DNA from: Sphingobium chungbukense
GTDB lineage: Bacteria; Pseudomonadota; Alphaproteobacteria; Sphingomonadales; Sphingomonadaceae
Length of the DNA: 64,000 nucleotides
Direction of reading: 5' to 3'
Assembly (NCBI RefSeq): GCF_001005725.1
Contig: NZ_LBIC01000019.1
Span: 62,001-126,000, forward strand
A program made the translations under genes and the position numbers. The notes below the pieces were generated by a model. That model was not told where the DNA came from. It searched no databases and saw only the letters and a program-made list of their open reading frames with translations. Positions 8,664 through 17,472 of this stretch are shown one piece after another (the stretch's first letter is position 1; the number at the start of each line of letters is the position of its first letter).

Positions 8664-10568
8664 TTGGCATTTGTGAAGGGGATGTGGCGCATATTGGTCG
8701 CCATCAAGGACGGGCTGGTGCTGTTGTTCCTGCTGATGTTCTTCGGGCTGCTTTATGCGGCTCTGTCCTGGTCGCCCAAACCGTCCCAAAGCGTGAGCAG
8801 TGGCGCGTTGCTGCTGAAACTGGACGGCAGCATCGTCGAACAGCCCGCGGAGGTCGATCCGATGGCGCTGCTCACCGGTTCCCGCGACAAGAGCAAGGAA
8901 TATGGGCTGGCCGAGATCGTCGCCGCGCTGGACGCCGCGAAGGACGATCGGCATGTCAAGGCCGTGGTGTTGAACCTGGACGGCTTTGCCGGCGGCGGCC
9001 AGGTCGCGCTGGCGCGCGTGGGCAAGGCGCTGGACGCGGTGCGCGCGGCGAAGAAGCCGGTCCTGGCCTATGCCACCATCTATAGCGACGACGGCTATCA
9101 GCTTGCCGCGCATGCGAGCGAAAGCTGGGTCGACCCGCTGGGCGGCGTGGCGATCATCGGGCGCGGCGGATCGGGGCTTTATTACAAGGGACTGATCGAC
9201 AAGCTGGGGGTCAACACCCATGTCTATCGCGTCGGCACCTACAAGAGCTTCGTCGAGCCTTTCACCCGCACCGGCCAGTCGCCCGAGGCCAAGCAGGCCA
9301 ATCAGGCGCTGGCCGATGCGCTGTGGGAGGATTGGCAGCAGGAGGTGGCCAAGGCACGGCCCAAGGCGAAGCTGGCGGCCTATGTGAGTAATCCGGCGGG
9401 TCTGGCGGAAGCGGCTGGCGGCAATCTGGCGAAGGCGGCGCTGGGTGCGGGCCTGATCGACAAGCTGGGCGACGAAGCGGCGTTCGGGAAGCGTGTAGCC
9501 GAAATCGCGGGCGATGCGCCCGACGACAAGGCAGGCGACTTCGCGGCCATCGACCTTAAAAACTACATGAAGGCGCACAAGCCCGCCAATGGCGGTGACA
9601 TCGGCGTGCTGACGGTGGCGGGCGACATCGTCGATGGCGAGGCGGGTCCGGGAACGGCCGCGGGTGACACCATCTCCGCCCTGCTGCGCAAGGCGCTGGC
9701 GGAGAAGGACCTGAAGGCGCTGGTGGTGCGCGTCGATTCGCCGGGCGGATCGGTGATGGCGTCGGAGAAGATCCGGGGCGCCATTATGGAGGCCAAATCC
9801 GAAGGGCTGCCGGTGGTGGTCTCCATGGGCAATGTCGCTGCCAGCGGCGGCTATTGGGTGTCGACGCCGGGCGACGTGATCTTTGCCGAGCCGGACACGA
9901 TCACCGGATCGATCGGCGTGTTCGGGATCATCCCGAGCTTCGAGGGCACGCTGGCGAAGATCGGCGTGACCACCGATGGGGTGAAGACGACGCCGCTGTC
10001 GGGGCAGCCCGATGTGGTGGGCGGCACGACGCCCGAATTCGACCGGATCATGCAGATGGGGGTCGAGGATATTTACGGCCGTTTCGTCGGGCTGGTCGCG
10101 CAATCGCGCCACAAGACGCCGCAACAGATCGACGCGATCGCGCAGGGCCGCGTGTGGGACGGCGGCACGGCGCGGCAGATCGGGCTGGTGGATCGCTTCG
10201 GTGGGCTGGAGGACGCGATCGCCGAGGCGGCGAAGCTGGCGAAGATCGATCCGGCCAAGGCCAAGCCCTATCGCATCGCCAAGGAACCGGACAAGTTCGC
10301 GCAGTTCGTCCAGTCCATCGTGGATCGCGAAGATGAGGACGATGCCGGGACGACCGATGGGGCGGTGGGACGCGACCTGCTGGGACGGCAGGCTGTGATC
10401 CAGCGGAACTGGGCCTTGCAGGCGATTGCCGACGTGCGCGCGCTGGTGAGCGGCGCGGGCGTGCGGGCGGATTGCCTGGAGTGCCGGGGCTATGGCGCGC
10501 CGCGCGTGACGAAGGCTGCCGATCAGCGCGGGATATGGGCGATGCTGCTGGGCTTGCTGAAGGGATGA
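8664..10568 (+). CDS. sppA: Signal peptide peptidase SppA, long (67K) type
   Basis: 634 residues from the TTG at 8664, backed by AGGAAGG ten bases upstream; an ATG at 8682 is an alternative. Inner-membrane serine protease that degrades cleaved signal peptides. One transmembrane helix at about residues 10-35, then two tandem peptidase S49 domains. The Ser/Lys dyad is recognisable: Lys194 in RVGTYKSFVEPFTR and Ser394 in NVAASGGYW. Their 200-residue spacing equals that of E. coli SppA (Lys209/Ser409). The tail contains acidic and Cys-containing segments I do not recognise. The gene ends in a strong hairpin. Confidence 0.95.
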   Translation: MAFVKGMWRILVAIKDGLVLLFLLMFFGLLYAALSWSPKPSQSVSSGALLLKLDGSIVEQPAEVDPMALLTGSRDKSKEYGLAEIVAALDAAKDDRHVKAVVLNLDGFAGGGQVALARVGKALDAVRAAKKPVLAYATIYSDDGYQLAAHASESWVDPLGGVAIIGRGGSGLYYKGLIDKLGVNTHVYRVGTYKSFVEPFTRTGQSPEAKQANQALADALWEDWQQEVAKARPKAKLAAYVSNPAGLAEAAGGNLAKAALGAGLIDKLGDEAAFGKRVAEIAGDAPDDKAGDFAAIDLKNYMKAHKPANGGDIGVLTVAGDIVDGEAGPGTAAGDTISALLRKALAEKDLKALVVRVDSPGGSVMASEKIRGAIMEAKSEGLPVVVSMGNVAASGGYWVSTPGDVIFAEPDTITGSIGVFGIIPSFEGTLAKIGVTTDGVKTTPLSGQPDVVGGTTPEFDRIMQMGVEDIYGRFVGLVAQSRHKTPQQIDAIAQGRVWDGGTARQIGLVDRFGGLEDAIAEAAKLAKIDPAKAKPYRIAKEPDKFAQFVQSIVDREDEDDAGTTDGAVGRDLLGRQAVIQRNWALQAIADVRALVSGAGVRADCLECRGYGAPRVTKAADQRGIWAMLLGLLKG

Positions 10569-10578
10569 GATAAAGGGA

Positions 10579-10609
10579 ATGGCGGCCGTCCGACCGGGAC
10601 GGCCGCCAT
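10579..10609. terminator. Bidirectional terminator between sppA and ABC permease
   Basis: A perfect 13-base stem (ATGGCGGCCGTCC with its complement) closes a five-base loop GACCG. It lies between the convergent ends of sppA and the ABC permease. On the minus strand it is followed by TCCCTTTATC; the plus-strand tail is less T-rich. It probably serves both genes. Confidence 0.65.
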
Positions 10610-10620
10610 GGCGTCATCCT

Positions 10621-11391
10621 CTATTTCTTCAGCCGGTAGCCCGTTCGGAACATCCAGCCGATGATTGCCAGGCACAGGGCCAGCATCCCGGCAATGAACA
10701 GCAGGCTGAATTCAATGCCCACATCGCCGCGTCCGAAGAAGGTCCAGCGGAAGCCGGAGATCAGATAGACGATCGGGTTGAACAAAGTGATCGTCCGCCA
10801 CGGCTCCGCCAGCATGTGGATCGAATAGAAGGCGCCGCCCAGGAAGGTCATCGGCATGATGATCAGCAGCGGGATCACCTGCAACTGCTCGAAACTCTGC
10901 GCCCAGATCCCCAGGATGAAGCCGAACAGGCAGAAACTGACCGCGATCAGGACCATGAAGACCGCCATCGCCAGAGGATGGGCGACCGGCAGGTCCACGA
11001 ACAGATGCGCGGTCAGGAAGATGATCGTGCCGACGATCAGCGATTTGGTGGCCGCCGCCCCGACATAGGCGATGATCGTTTCCATGGCCGATACCGGGGC
11101 CGACAGCAGTTCATAGATGGTGCCGGTGAATTTGGGCATGTAGATGCCGAAGCTGGCGTTGAAGATGCTTTCCGTGAACATCGACATCATGATGAGGCCG
11201 GGCACGATGAAGGCGGCATAGGGAATGCCGTCGATCTGCGTCATGCGCGAGCCGATCGCCCCGCCGAACACCACGAAATAGAGCGAGGTGGTGATGACCG
11301 GAACCAGCAGCCCGGTCAGCCAGGTCCGGCGGAAGCGGTGCAGTTCGAACTTGTAGATCGACCAGATCGCGCGCGCGTTGAAGCCGTTCAT
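10621..11391 (-). CDS. ABC-2 type transporter permease
   Basis: 256 residues with six hydrophobic segments, as in the ABC-2 family. The N-terminus (YKFELHRFRRTWLTGLLVPVITTSLYFVVFGG) and the central FIVPGLIMMSMFTESIFNASFGIYMPK match YadH/NodJ-like exporters, and the amphipathic helix before TM5 is followed by FLGGAFYSI. It pairs with the ATPase encoded upstream, with which it overlaps by four bases (ATGA). The pair should form a homodimeric exporter; the substrate is unknown, with lipids, drugs or polysaccharide all possible for this family. Confidence 0.92.
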   Translation of the reverse strand: MNGFNARAIWSIYKFELHRFRRTWLTGLLVPVITTSLYFVVFGGAIGSRMTQIDGIPYAAFIVPGLIMMSMFTESIFNASFGIYMPKFTGTIYELLSAPVSAMETIIAYVGAAATKSLIVGTIIFLTAHLFVDLPVAHPLAMAVFMVLIAVSFCLFGFILGIWAQSFEQLQVIPLLIIMPMTFLGGAFYSIHMLAEPWRTITLFNPIVYLISGFRWTFFGRGDVGIEFSLLFIAGMLALCLAIIGWMFRTGYRLKK

Positions 11392-12320
11392 GCCGCCTTC
11401 TCCCGATGGACCAGGCTGACGAAGATGTCCTCCAGGCTGCTCTGCTGCGTATTGAGGTCCTTATATCCGATGCCGAGATCGCCCAGCCTGCGCAGCAGCG
11501 AAGACACGCCGGTACGTTCGGCCTGGGTATCGAACACATATTCCATCTCATGGCCGTCCGCCTTCAGCGTGACCTGCCATTCATCCAGGTCCGGCGGAAC
11601 GGCGGACATCGCCTCCGCCAGCACGATGGTCAGCGTCTTCTTGCCGAGTTTCTTCATGAGCGCGGTCTTTTCCTCGACCAGCACCAGTTCGCCCCTGTTG
11701 ATGACGCCGACCCGGTCGGCCATCTCCTCCGCCTCCTCGATATAATGAGTGGTGAGGATGATGGTGACGCCGGTCTGGCGCAATTCACCGATCAGTTTCC
11801 ACATGTCGCGGCGCAGTTCGACGTCGACGCCCGCGGTCGGCTCGTCCAGGAACAGCACGCGCGGTTCGTGGGACAGCGCTTTTGCAATCATCACGCGGCG
11901 CTTCATGCCGCCGGACAGTTCCAATATCTTGTTGTTGCGCTTGTCCCAGAGCGACAGGTCGCGCAGAATCTTCTCGATATAAGCGTCGTTGCGCGGCTTG
12001 CCGAACAGGCCGCGGGAGAAGGTGACGGTGTCGATCACCTGCTCGAACGCGTCGGTATGAAGCTCCTGCGGCACCAGCCCGATGGCGGAGCGCGATCCGC
12101 GATAGTCGCGGATGATGTCATGCCCGGCGACGGTGACGCTGCCGCCGGTCGGGCGGACATTGCCGCAGATGATGGAGATCATGGTGGTCTTGCCGGCGCC
12201 GTTCGGCCCCAGCAACGCGAAAATCTCGCCCTCCTCTATTGCCAGGTCGACGCCTTTCAGCGCCTGAAAACCCGAAGCATAGCTTTTCGTCAGGCCGGAA
12301 ACGGTGATGATGGACGCCAT
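11388..12320 (-). CDS. ABC transporter ATP-binding protein (ABC-2 exporter)
   Basis: 310 residues from the ATG at 12320; an upstream start would add an unrelated tail. Contains Walker A GPNGAGKTT, Q-loop region GLVPQELHTD, signature LSGGMKRRV, Walker B VLFLDEPTAGVD and the switch His in TTHYIEEAEE. The GVD and TTHYIEEAE forms are typical of the YadG/DrrA group of drug or lipid exporters. A C-terminal extension of about 80 residues follows the nucleotide-binding domain. It is co-transcribed with the permease through an ATGA overlap. Confidence 0.94.
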   Translation of the reverse strand: MASIITVSGLTKSYASGFQALKGVDLAIEEGEIFALLGPNGAGKTTMISIICGNVRPTGGSVTVAGHDIIRDYRGSRSAIGLVPQELHTDAFEQVIDTVTFSRGLFGKPRNDAYIEKILRDLSLWDKRNNKILELSGGMKRRVMIAKALSHEPRVLFLDEPTAGVDVELRRDMWKLIGELRQTGVTIILTTHYIEEAEEMADRVGVINRGELVLVEEKTALMKKLGKKTLTIVLAEAMSAVPPDLDEWQVTLKADGHEMEYVFDTQAERTGVSSLLRRLGDLGIGYKDLNTQQSSLEDIFVSLVHREKAA

Positions 12321-12388
12321 GCGCGGCAGTGCCCCCTTTGTGCTGAGCGGCAAAGATAGGGCGCCGCCAGCCTGAGGCAACGGGTGGC

Positions 12389-13018
12389 CTATTCGCCCTT
12401 GCGGAAAAAGCGGAAAACCGTGGCGGGTGGAAAGTTGCGAACGGTCTGCCCGGCCCGAACCACATCCAGGCCCAGCGCGTCCAGAATCTCGCGGTTGACC
12501 GGCGGGCGCAGGGAATAGGTGAACTGGATGAAGGCCCCGCCCGGCCGCAGCATGCGGAAGCTTTCGGACAGGATATCCGCGTGCATCTGGCGGTCCATGG
12601 CCAGCAACGGCAGGCCGCTGATCACCGCCTGATATTCCCCCGCCTCCCCGGCCGCTGCCGTGGAAACGACCTGCGCCGGGGTTTCGAGCACCGACACATG
12701 GGGGAAATGACGTCGCAGCCCGCGCGCGAAGGCGGGATTGATCTCGACCACCTCCAGATTTTCCGGAGGCAGGCCGGTGCCCAGTATCGCGCGGGTGAAG
12801 ACGCCGGTGCCGCCGCCCAGTTCGATCACGCGGCCCCCGTCGGGATCGACATGCTCGACCATCAGCCGCGCGAGATAGCGGCTGCTGGGCACGACCGAGG
12901 CGGTCTGGCGCGGCTTTTTCACCCAGGCGGCCAGGAAATCGAGATATTCGGTCGCGCGCGCGCGCAAATCGCTGTTCGACAGGGCGATCGCCCGGCTGCG
13001 CTTGGACTTATGCTGCAT
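12389..13018 (-). CDS. PmtA-like SAM-dependent methyltransferase (possible phospholipid N-methyltransferase)
   Basis: 209 residues. The N-terminal helix with WVKKPRQTASVVPSSRYLARLM resembles the opening of rhizobial PmtA and of the rRNA adenine dimethylase fold. SAM motif I is VIELGGGTGVFTRAI; motif II ends in VEINPAFA; a later ISGLPLLAM replaces the NPPY motif. PmtA methylates phosphatidylethanolamine towards phosphatidylcholine at the membrane. The assignment is inferred from these motifs, and another small-molecule methyltransferase role is possible. It stands alone upstream of the ABC exporter, same strand, 68 bases apart. Confidence 0.75.
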   Translation of the reverse strand: MQHKSKRSRAIALSNSDLRARATEYLDFLAAWVKKPRQTASVVPSSRYLARLMVEHVDPDGGRVIELGGGTGVFTRAILGTGLPPENLEVVEINPAFARGLRRHFPHVSVLETPAQVVSTAAAGEAGEYQAVISGLPLLAMDRQMHADILSESFRMLRPGGAFIQFTYSLRPPVNREILDALGLDVVRAGQTVRNFPPATVFRFFRKGE

Positions 13019-13100
13019 GAGCGAATTGCGACCATTTCACTGTCATGACGACTCCCTTAGCGGGCCGGACAGGCGCCGTCGATTGGCTTTAGGAGGGTTT

Positions 13101-14003
13101 TCAGGTCGTTCGACCGACAGAAGCCCCGCTCTTCAAGGTTTCGATACGTTCCTGCAACCACAGCGCGACCGCCGCGATTCGAGGCAGTTTCTTGAGGTCG
13201 CCATGGGTGACGAGCCAGAAACTGCGCATGATCTCCACCCGATCGGCCATCACCGGCACCAGCCTCGCATCGCGCCCGGCGATGAAGTCCGGGAGCACGC
13301 CGATCCCCGCCCCTTCGGCGATCATCCGATGCTGCATGTTGATGCTGGTGGCGCGCAGACTGGCCTCCAGACCCGCCTCCACCTCGTCCAGATAATCGAG
13401 TTCGGGCGAGAAGATGAATTCGGGCACATAGCCGACCAGCACATGATCGCGCAGGTCGCTGGCGTTTCGAGGCCTCCCCGCCTGCGCCAGATAGGCGGGG
13501 GACGCATAGAGGTGCAGCCGATAGTCGCCCATGCGCCGGACCGACAACCGCCCCCGCTGCGGCCGCGCCAGCATGACCGCCATGTCCGCTTCGCGCTTCG
13601 AGGGGTTGAGGAAGCCCGAGGCGGTGATGAGGTCCAGCCGGATGCCGGGATGGCGGCGGCTGAAATCGGCAAGACCGGGCGCCAGCACCCAGGTGCCGAA
13701 GCCCTCCGCCACCGACAGCCTTACCTGGCCGCTCAGATGGCGTTCCCGGCCAGTCGCCTCCTCCATCGCGGCGAGCGCGGCGCTCTCTATGTTTTCGGCG
13801 TGGCTGAGCAGGGCCTGGCCATGGGCGGTCAGGGTGCGCTCCCCCGCTCCCACCTCGAACAGTTCAGGCCCCAGCGCCTTTTCCAGCCGGGCGAGTCGCC
13901 GGGCGATCGTTGTCGCGTCGATCCCCAGGGCACGCGCCGCCGGGGCGATCTTGCGCGCCCGCGCCACCGCCAGAAAGACCCTGAGATCGTCCCAATCGAA
14001 CAT
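13101..14003 (-). CDS. LysR-family transcriptional regulator
   Basis: 300 residues, the standard LTTR size. The N-terminal winged helix-turn-helix is DDLRVFLAVARARKIAPAARALGIDATTIARRLARLE; the substrate-binding domain follows from about residue 90 (GQVRLSVAEGFGTWVLAPGL). It is divergent from the acyl-CoA dehydrogenase gene with 110 bases between, the usual LTTR arrangement. It is therefore the likely regulator of the valine-degradation genes. The spacer contains TGCA-N16-TGCA, a possible binding site, but no convincing operator can be proven by eye. Confidence 0.92.
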   Translation of the reverse strand: MFDWDDLRVFLAVARARKIAPAARALGIDATTIARRLARLEKALGPELFEVGAGERTLTAHGQALLSHAENIESAALAAMEEATGRERHLSGQVRLSVAEGFGTWVLAPGLADFSRRHPGIRLDLITASGFLNPSKREADMAVMLARPQRGRLSVRRMGDYRLHLYASPAYLAQAGRPRNASDLRDHVLVGYVPEFIFSPELDYLDEVEAGLEASLRATSINMQHRMIAEGAGIGVLPDFIAGRDARLVPVMADRVEIMRSFWLVTHGDLKKLPRIAAVALWLQERIETLKSGASVGRTT

Positions 14004-14113
14004 CCGCCCCCACCCGACTGCAAAATCGCTGCGATGCTATGCAGAACTGCGTTGTTGCGTGCAATTCCGCATTATATCTAGAGGAGAGTTTAAAGCGCAC
14101 GTCAGGAGAGCTT

Positions 14114-15256
14114 GTGAGCCAGTTCGATCTCACCGAGGACCAGTTGGCCATTCAGGAGATGGCGCGCCGGTTCACCGCCGATGCGATCACCCCCCATGCG
14201 GCGGAATGGGACGAAAAGCACATCTTCCCCCGCGACACCATCCGCGCCGCCGCCGAGTTGGGCTTCGGCGGCATCTATGTGTCGGAGGAAGCGGGCGGCA
14301 TCGGCCTCGGGCGGCTGGAGGCGGCGCTGATCATGGAGGCGATGGCCTATGGCTGTCCGTCGACCAGCGCGTTCATCTCGATCCACAATATGGCCGCCTG
14401 GATGATCGACCGTTTCGGCAGCCAGGCGGTGAAGGACAAATATCTGCCCTCCATGGTGCCGATGGAGCGGATCGGCAGCTATTGCCTGACCGAAGCGGGA
14501 TCAGGGTCCGACGCGGCGGCGCTCAAGACGCGGGCGGTGCGGGAAGGCGATCATTATGTCGTCACCGGCTCCAAGCAGTTCATCTCCGGCGGCGGCGAGA
14601 ATGAAATCTATGTCGTCATGGTCCGCACCGGCGACGACGGGCCGAAGGGCATAAGCTGCCTCGTCATCGAAAAGGACATGGCGGGCGTCAGCTTCGGCGC
14701 GCAGGAACGCAAGCTCGGCTGGCATTCGCAGCCGACGGCACAGGTCAATTTCGACGGCGTGCGCGTGCCGGCCGAAAATCTGGTCGGCGGCGAAGGCGAA
14801 GGCTTCCGCATCGCGATGATGGGGCTGGACGGCGGGCGGCTGAACATCGGCGCCTGCTCGCTGGGGGGCGCGCAGCGCTGCATCGACGAGGCGGTCGCCT
14901 ATACCAAGGACCGCAAGCAGTTTGGACAGAGTATCGCCGATTTCCAGAACACGCAGTTCGTGCTGGCGGACATGGAGACGGAATTGCAGGCGGCGCGCAC
15001 CCTGCTCTATGCGGCGGCGGTCAAGGTGACGGAGAATGCGCCGGACAAGACGCGCTTCGCCGCCATGGCCAAGCGGCTGGCGACGGATACCGGATCGTCG
15101 GTGGTCGACCGGGCGCTGCAACTGCATGGCGGTTACGGTTATCTGATGGACTATCCGATCGAGCGTTTCTGGCGCGATTTGCGCGTGCATTCGATCCTGG
15201 AAGGCACCAATCAGGTGATGCGCATGATCATCGCCCGCGACATGCTGCGGCCCTAA
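14114..15256 (+). CDS. Acyl-CoA dehydrogenase, probably isobutyryl-CoA dehydrogenase
   Basis: 380 residues from the GTG at 14114, which has AGGAG five bases upstream; a more distant ATG would add 25 unrelated residues. FAD enzyme oxidising short branched acyl-CoA. Seen: FDLTEDQLAIQEMARRF at the N-terminus, YCLTEAGSGSDAA (flavin/substrate), QFGQSIADFQ, and the C-terminal LHGGYGYLMDYPIERFWRD and LEGTNQVM blocks. The substrate assignment rests mainly on the next two genes, which encode the following steps of valine breakdown; on its own it could act on other short acyl-CoAs. Confidence 0.9.
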   Translation: MSQFDLTEDQLAIQEMARRFTADAITPHAAEWDEKHIFPRDTIRAAAELGFGGIYVSEEAGGIGLGRLEAALIMEAMAYGCPSTSAFISIHNMAAWMIDRFGSQAVKDKYLPSMVPMERIGSYCLTEAGSGSDAAALKTRAVREGDHYVVTGSKQFISGGGENEIYVVMVRTGDDGPKGISCLVIEKDMAGVSFGAQERKLGWHSQPTAQVNFDGVRVPAENLVGGEGEGFRIAMMGLDGGRLNIGACSLGGAQRCIDEAVAYTKDRKQFGQSIADFQNTQFVLADMETELQAARTLLYAAAVKVTENAPDKTRFAAMAKRLATDTGSSVVDRALQLHGGYGYLMDYPIERFWRDLRVHSILEGTNQVMRMIIARDMLRP

Positions 15257-15285
15257 GCCCGAGAGAGACGAGCGCGGAAGATTGT

Positions 15286-16344
15286 ATGACTGATCAGGTT
15301 CTGATTTCCATCGACAATGGCGTGGGGCGCATCAGGTTGAACCGGCCCAAGGCGATCCATGCGCTGACCACCGAAATGTGCAGCGCCATCATCGACGCGC
15401 TGCTGGCGTGGCGGACGGATGAGAGCGTCGTTGCGGTCATGCTGGATCATTCAGAGGGGCGTGGATTTTGCGCGGGCGGCGACATTGCCATGATCGCCAA
15501 CAGCGCCAGGGGCGACTGTTCGGAGGCGGAGCAATTCTTCTTCACCGAATATCGGATGAACCATCTGCTGTTCGTTTATGAAAAGCCGATTATTGCCTTC
15601 ATCGACGGCATCGTCATGGGCGGAGGCGTGGGGATTTCCGATCCGGCGCGCTATCGCGTGGCGACGGAGCGGACCACCTACGCCATGCCGGAAACGGGCA
15701 TCGGCCTGTTTCCCGATGTGGGCGGCGGCTGGTTCCTGCCGCGCTTGCCGGGACGGACCGGAGCCTGGCTGGCGACGACGGGCGCGCGGATCAAGGGCGC
15801 GGATTGCGCGGCGATCGGCATCGCGACCCACTATATGGCGTCGGACAAGCTGGAAGCGGTGAAGGCGCGGATCATCGCCGATCCGGACGGGCTGGCCGAG
15901 ATATTGGACGAGATGGCCGACGCCCCGCCGCCCTCTGCCGTCGAAGCGCATCGGGACGAGATCGACCGGCTGTTCGCTTCGGATCGATTCGAGGACATAT
16001 TGGCGGCGCTGGAGGCGGAGGGGTCCGGCTGGGCGCGGGAGCAGCTCGCCACCCTCGCCACCAAGTCGCCGCAGACGATCAAGGTCGCGCTGCGCCAGAT
16101 GGTGGAGGGCGCGGCCTTCACCGATTTCGCCGACAATATGCGCAACGAATATCGCATCGGCCATCATGTCATCCGCCGCCCCGATTTCGTCGAGGGCGTG
16201 CGCGCCGTGATCTTCGACAAGGACAATGCGCCGCGATGGAATCCGGCGCGGCCCGAGGATGTGACGGACGAATTGGTGGACAGCCTGTTCGCCCCCCTGC
16301 CCCCGGGAAAGGAATGGACGCCGCTGCCCGAATTGCGCGGCTGA
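15286..16344 (+). CDS. 3-hydroxyisobutyryl-CoA hydrolase (enoyl-CoA hydratase/isomerase fold)
   Basis: 352 residues, about 90 longer than ordinary enoyl-CoA hydratases, as is typical of the HIBYL-CoA hydrolase branch. Seen: RLNRPKAIHALT, oxyanion-hole GFCAGGDIA, DGIVMGGGVGIS, and YAMPETGIGLFPDVGGGWFLPRL with the conserved Glu/Asp. The C-terminal part (SPQTIKVALRQM, NMRNEYRIGHHVI, DFVEGVRAVIFDKD) is diagnostic of this subfamily. It removes CoA from 3-hydroxyisobutyryl-CoA in valine catabolism. It starts 29 bases after the dehydrogenase gene. Confidence 0.92.
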   Translation: MTDQVLISIDNGVGRIRLNRPKAIHALTTEMCSAIIDALLAWRTDESVVAVMLDHSEGRGFCAGGDIAMIANSARGDCSEAEQFFFTEYRMNHLLFVYEKPIIAFIDGIVMGGGVGISDPARYRVATERTTYAMPETGIGLFPDVGGGWFLPRLPGRTGAWLATTGARIKGADCAAIGIATHYMASDKLEAVKARIIADPDGLAEILDEMADAPPPSAVEAHRDEIDRLFASDRFEDILAALEAEGSGWAREQLATLATKSPQTIKVALRQMVEGAAFTDFADNMRNEYRIGHHVIRRPDFVEGVRAVIFDKDNAPRWNPARPEDVTDELVDSLFAPLPPGKEWTPLPELRG

Positions 16345-16423
16345 AAGATGCTTTGTTTTCCGCGATTTTACGAGTCGCCCGATGATCCATCGGACTTGAA
16401 ATCGCTCTAGAGGAGTGCCTGAA

Positions 16424-17308
16424 ATGAGCCAGACCATCGCCTTTATCGGCCTGGGCAATATGGGCGGTGGCATGGCCGCCAATCTGCTGAAGAACGGATT
16501 TGCCGTGCGTGCCTTCGACCTGTCGGAGGAGGCGCTGGCCAAGGCGGTCGAGGCCGGGGCCGTACGTTGCGCGAGCGCCGCGGAAGCCGCGACTGGCGCC
16601 GACGCGGTCGTCACCATGCTCCCGGCGGGCAAGCATGTGGAGGGCGTCTATACGAGCGAAGTCTTCGGCGCGGCCAAGGCGGATGCGTTGTTCCTCGATT
16701 GTTCGACCATCGATGTCGCGACCGCGCGCCGGGTCGAGGAGGCGGCCGCCGCCAAGGGTTTCGAGATGGTCGACGCGCCCGTGTCGGGCGGCATCGCGGC
16801 GGCCAATGGCGGGACGCTGACCTTCATGGTCGGGGGCTCGGACCAGGCCTTCGGCCGGGCCAGGCCGATATTGTCCGCCATGGGCAAGGTGGTGATCCAT
16901 GCCGGGGGCGCGGGCAATGGGCAGGCCGCCAAGATCTGCAACAATATGCTGCTGGGCGCGACGATGGTCGCGACCTGCGAGACTTTCGCCATGGCGAAGA
17001 AGCTCGGGCTCGACCCGCAGACCTTCTACGATATTTCCAGCGTGTCATCGGGACAGAGCTGGTCGATGACCAGCTACTGCCCGGTGCCGGGCATCGGGCC
17101 GCAAAGTCCTTCGGATAACGGCTATCAGGGCGGATTCGCCGTGGGGCTGATGCTGAAGGACCTGAAACTGGCGACCGAAGCGGCCGCTTCGGTCGGCGCA
17201 AGCGTGCCGATGGGCAATGCGGCGGAATCGCTTTACCAACTGCTCGCCAACCAGGGCGAAGCGGCGCGCGACTTTTCGCTGATGATCGAGATGCTGGAAG
17301 GCAAGTGA
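16424..17308 (+). CDS. mmsB: 3-hydroxyisobutyrate dehydrogenase
   Basis: 294 residues from the ATG at 16424, with AGAGGAG eight bases upstream. Oxidises 3-hydroxyisobutyrate to methylmalonate semialdehyde with NAD. N-terminal Rossmann motif FIGLGNMGGGMAANL; substrate-binding DAPVSGGIAAANGGTLTFMVGG; catalytic Lys in GNGQAAKICNNMLLG; C-terminal all-helical domain. Third step of the valine pathway started by the two upstream genes. The 79-base gap contains its own ribosome site. A hairpin with a UUCG loop follows the stop codon. Confidence 0.94.
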   Translation: MSQTIAFIGLGNMGGGMAANLLKNGFAVRAFDLSEEALAKAVEAGAVRCASAAEAATGADAVVTMLPAGKHVEGVYTSEVFGAAKADALFLDCSTIDVATARRVEEAAAAKGFEMVDAPVSGGIAAANGGTLTFMVGGSDQAFGRARPILSAMGKVVIHAGGAGNGQAAKICNNMLLGATMVATCETFAMAKKLGLDPQTFYDISSVSSGQSWSMTSYCPVPGIGPQSPSDNGYQGGFAVGLMLKDLKLATEAAASVGASVPMGNAAESLYQLLANQGEAARDFSLMIEMLEGK

Positions 17309-17309
17309 T

Positions 17310-17329
17310 CCCTTTTCCTTCGGGAAGGG
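17310..17329 (+). terminator. UUCG-capped hairpin after mmsB
   Basis: CCC-TT-TTCC-TTCG-GGAA-GGG: a seven-pair stem with a two-base bulge and a stable C(UUCG)G tetraloop, directly after the mmsB stop. No T-run follows, so it may act as a weak terminator or as an mRNA 3' stabiliser. Confidence 0.4.
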
Positions 17330-17370
17330 CAGGATTCGTGCGTGGGAAACGGACTTTCCCGGCTTCGTCG

Positions 17371-17389
17371 CCCCGGATCAGGTCCGGGG
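17371..17389. repeat. REP-like palindrome (family C), single unit
   Basis: CCCCGGA-TCAGG-TCCGGGG. Palindromes of this form are, in my experience, frequent between genes in sphingomonad genomes. Only one unit is seen in this window. It occupies the otherwise empty 164-base gap between mmsB and the next gene. Confidence 0.5.
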
Positions 17390-17472
17390 TGGTGACGATG
17401 TGGTTCCGCAATCGGCCCAATCCTTCGATCTCAAGGCTGGCCGATGCGGATCGCTCCACCTATATTTCCGTC

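Noticed and set aside
8424..10124. 566-codon open frame opposite sppA
   Set aside because: sppA has the conserved Lys/Ser dyad; the opposite frame has no recognisable feature.
14004..14113. Definite sigma-70 promoter for the valine genes
   Set aside because: A TATATC-like box exists near 14073 but no well-spaced -35 partner, so it was not listed.
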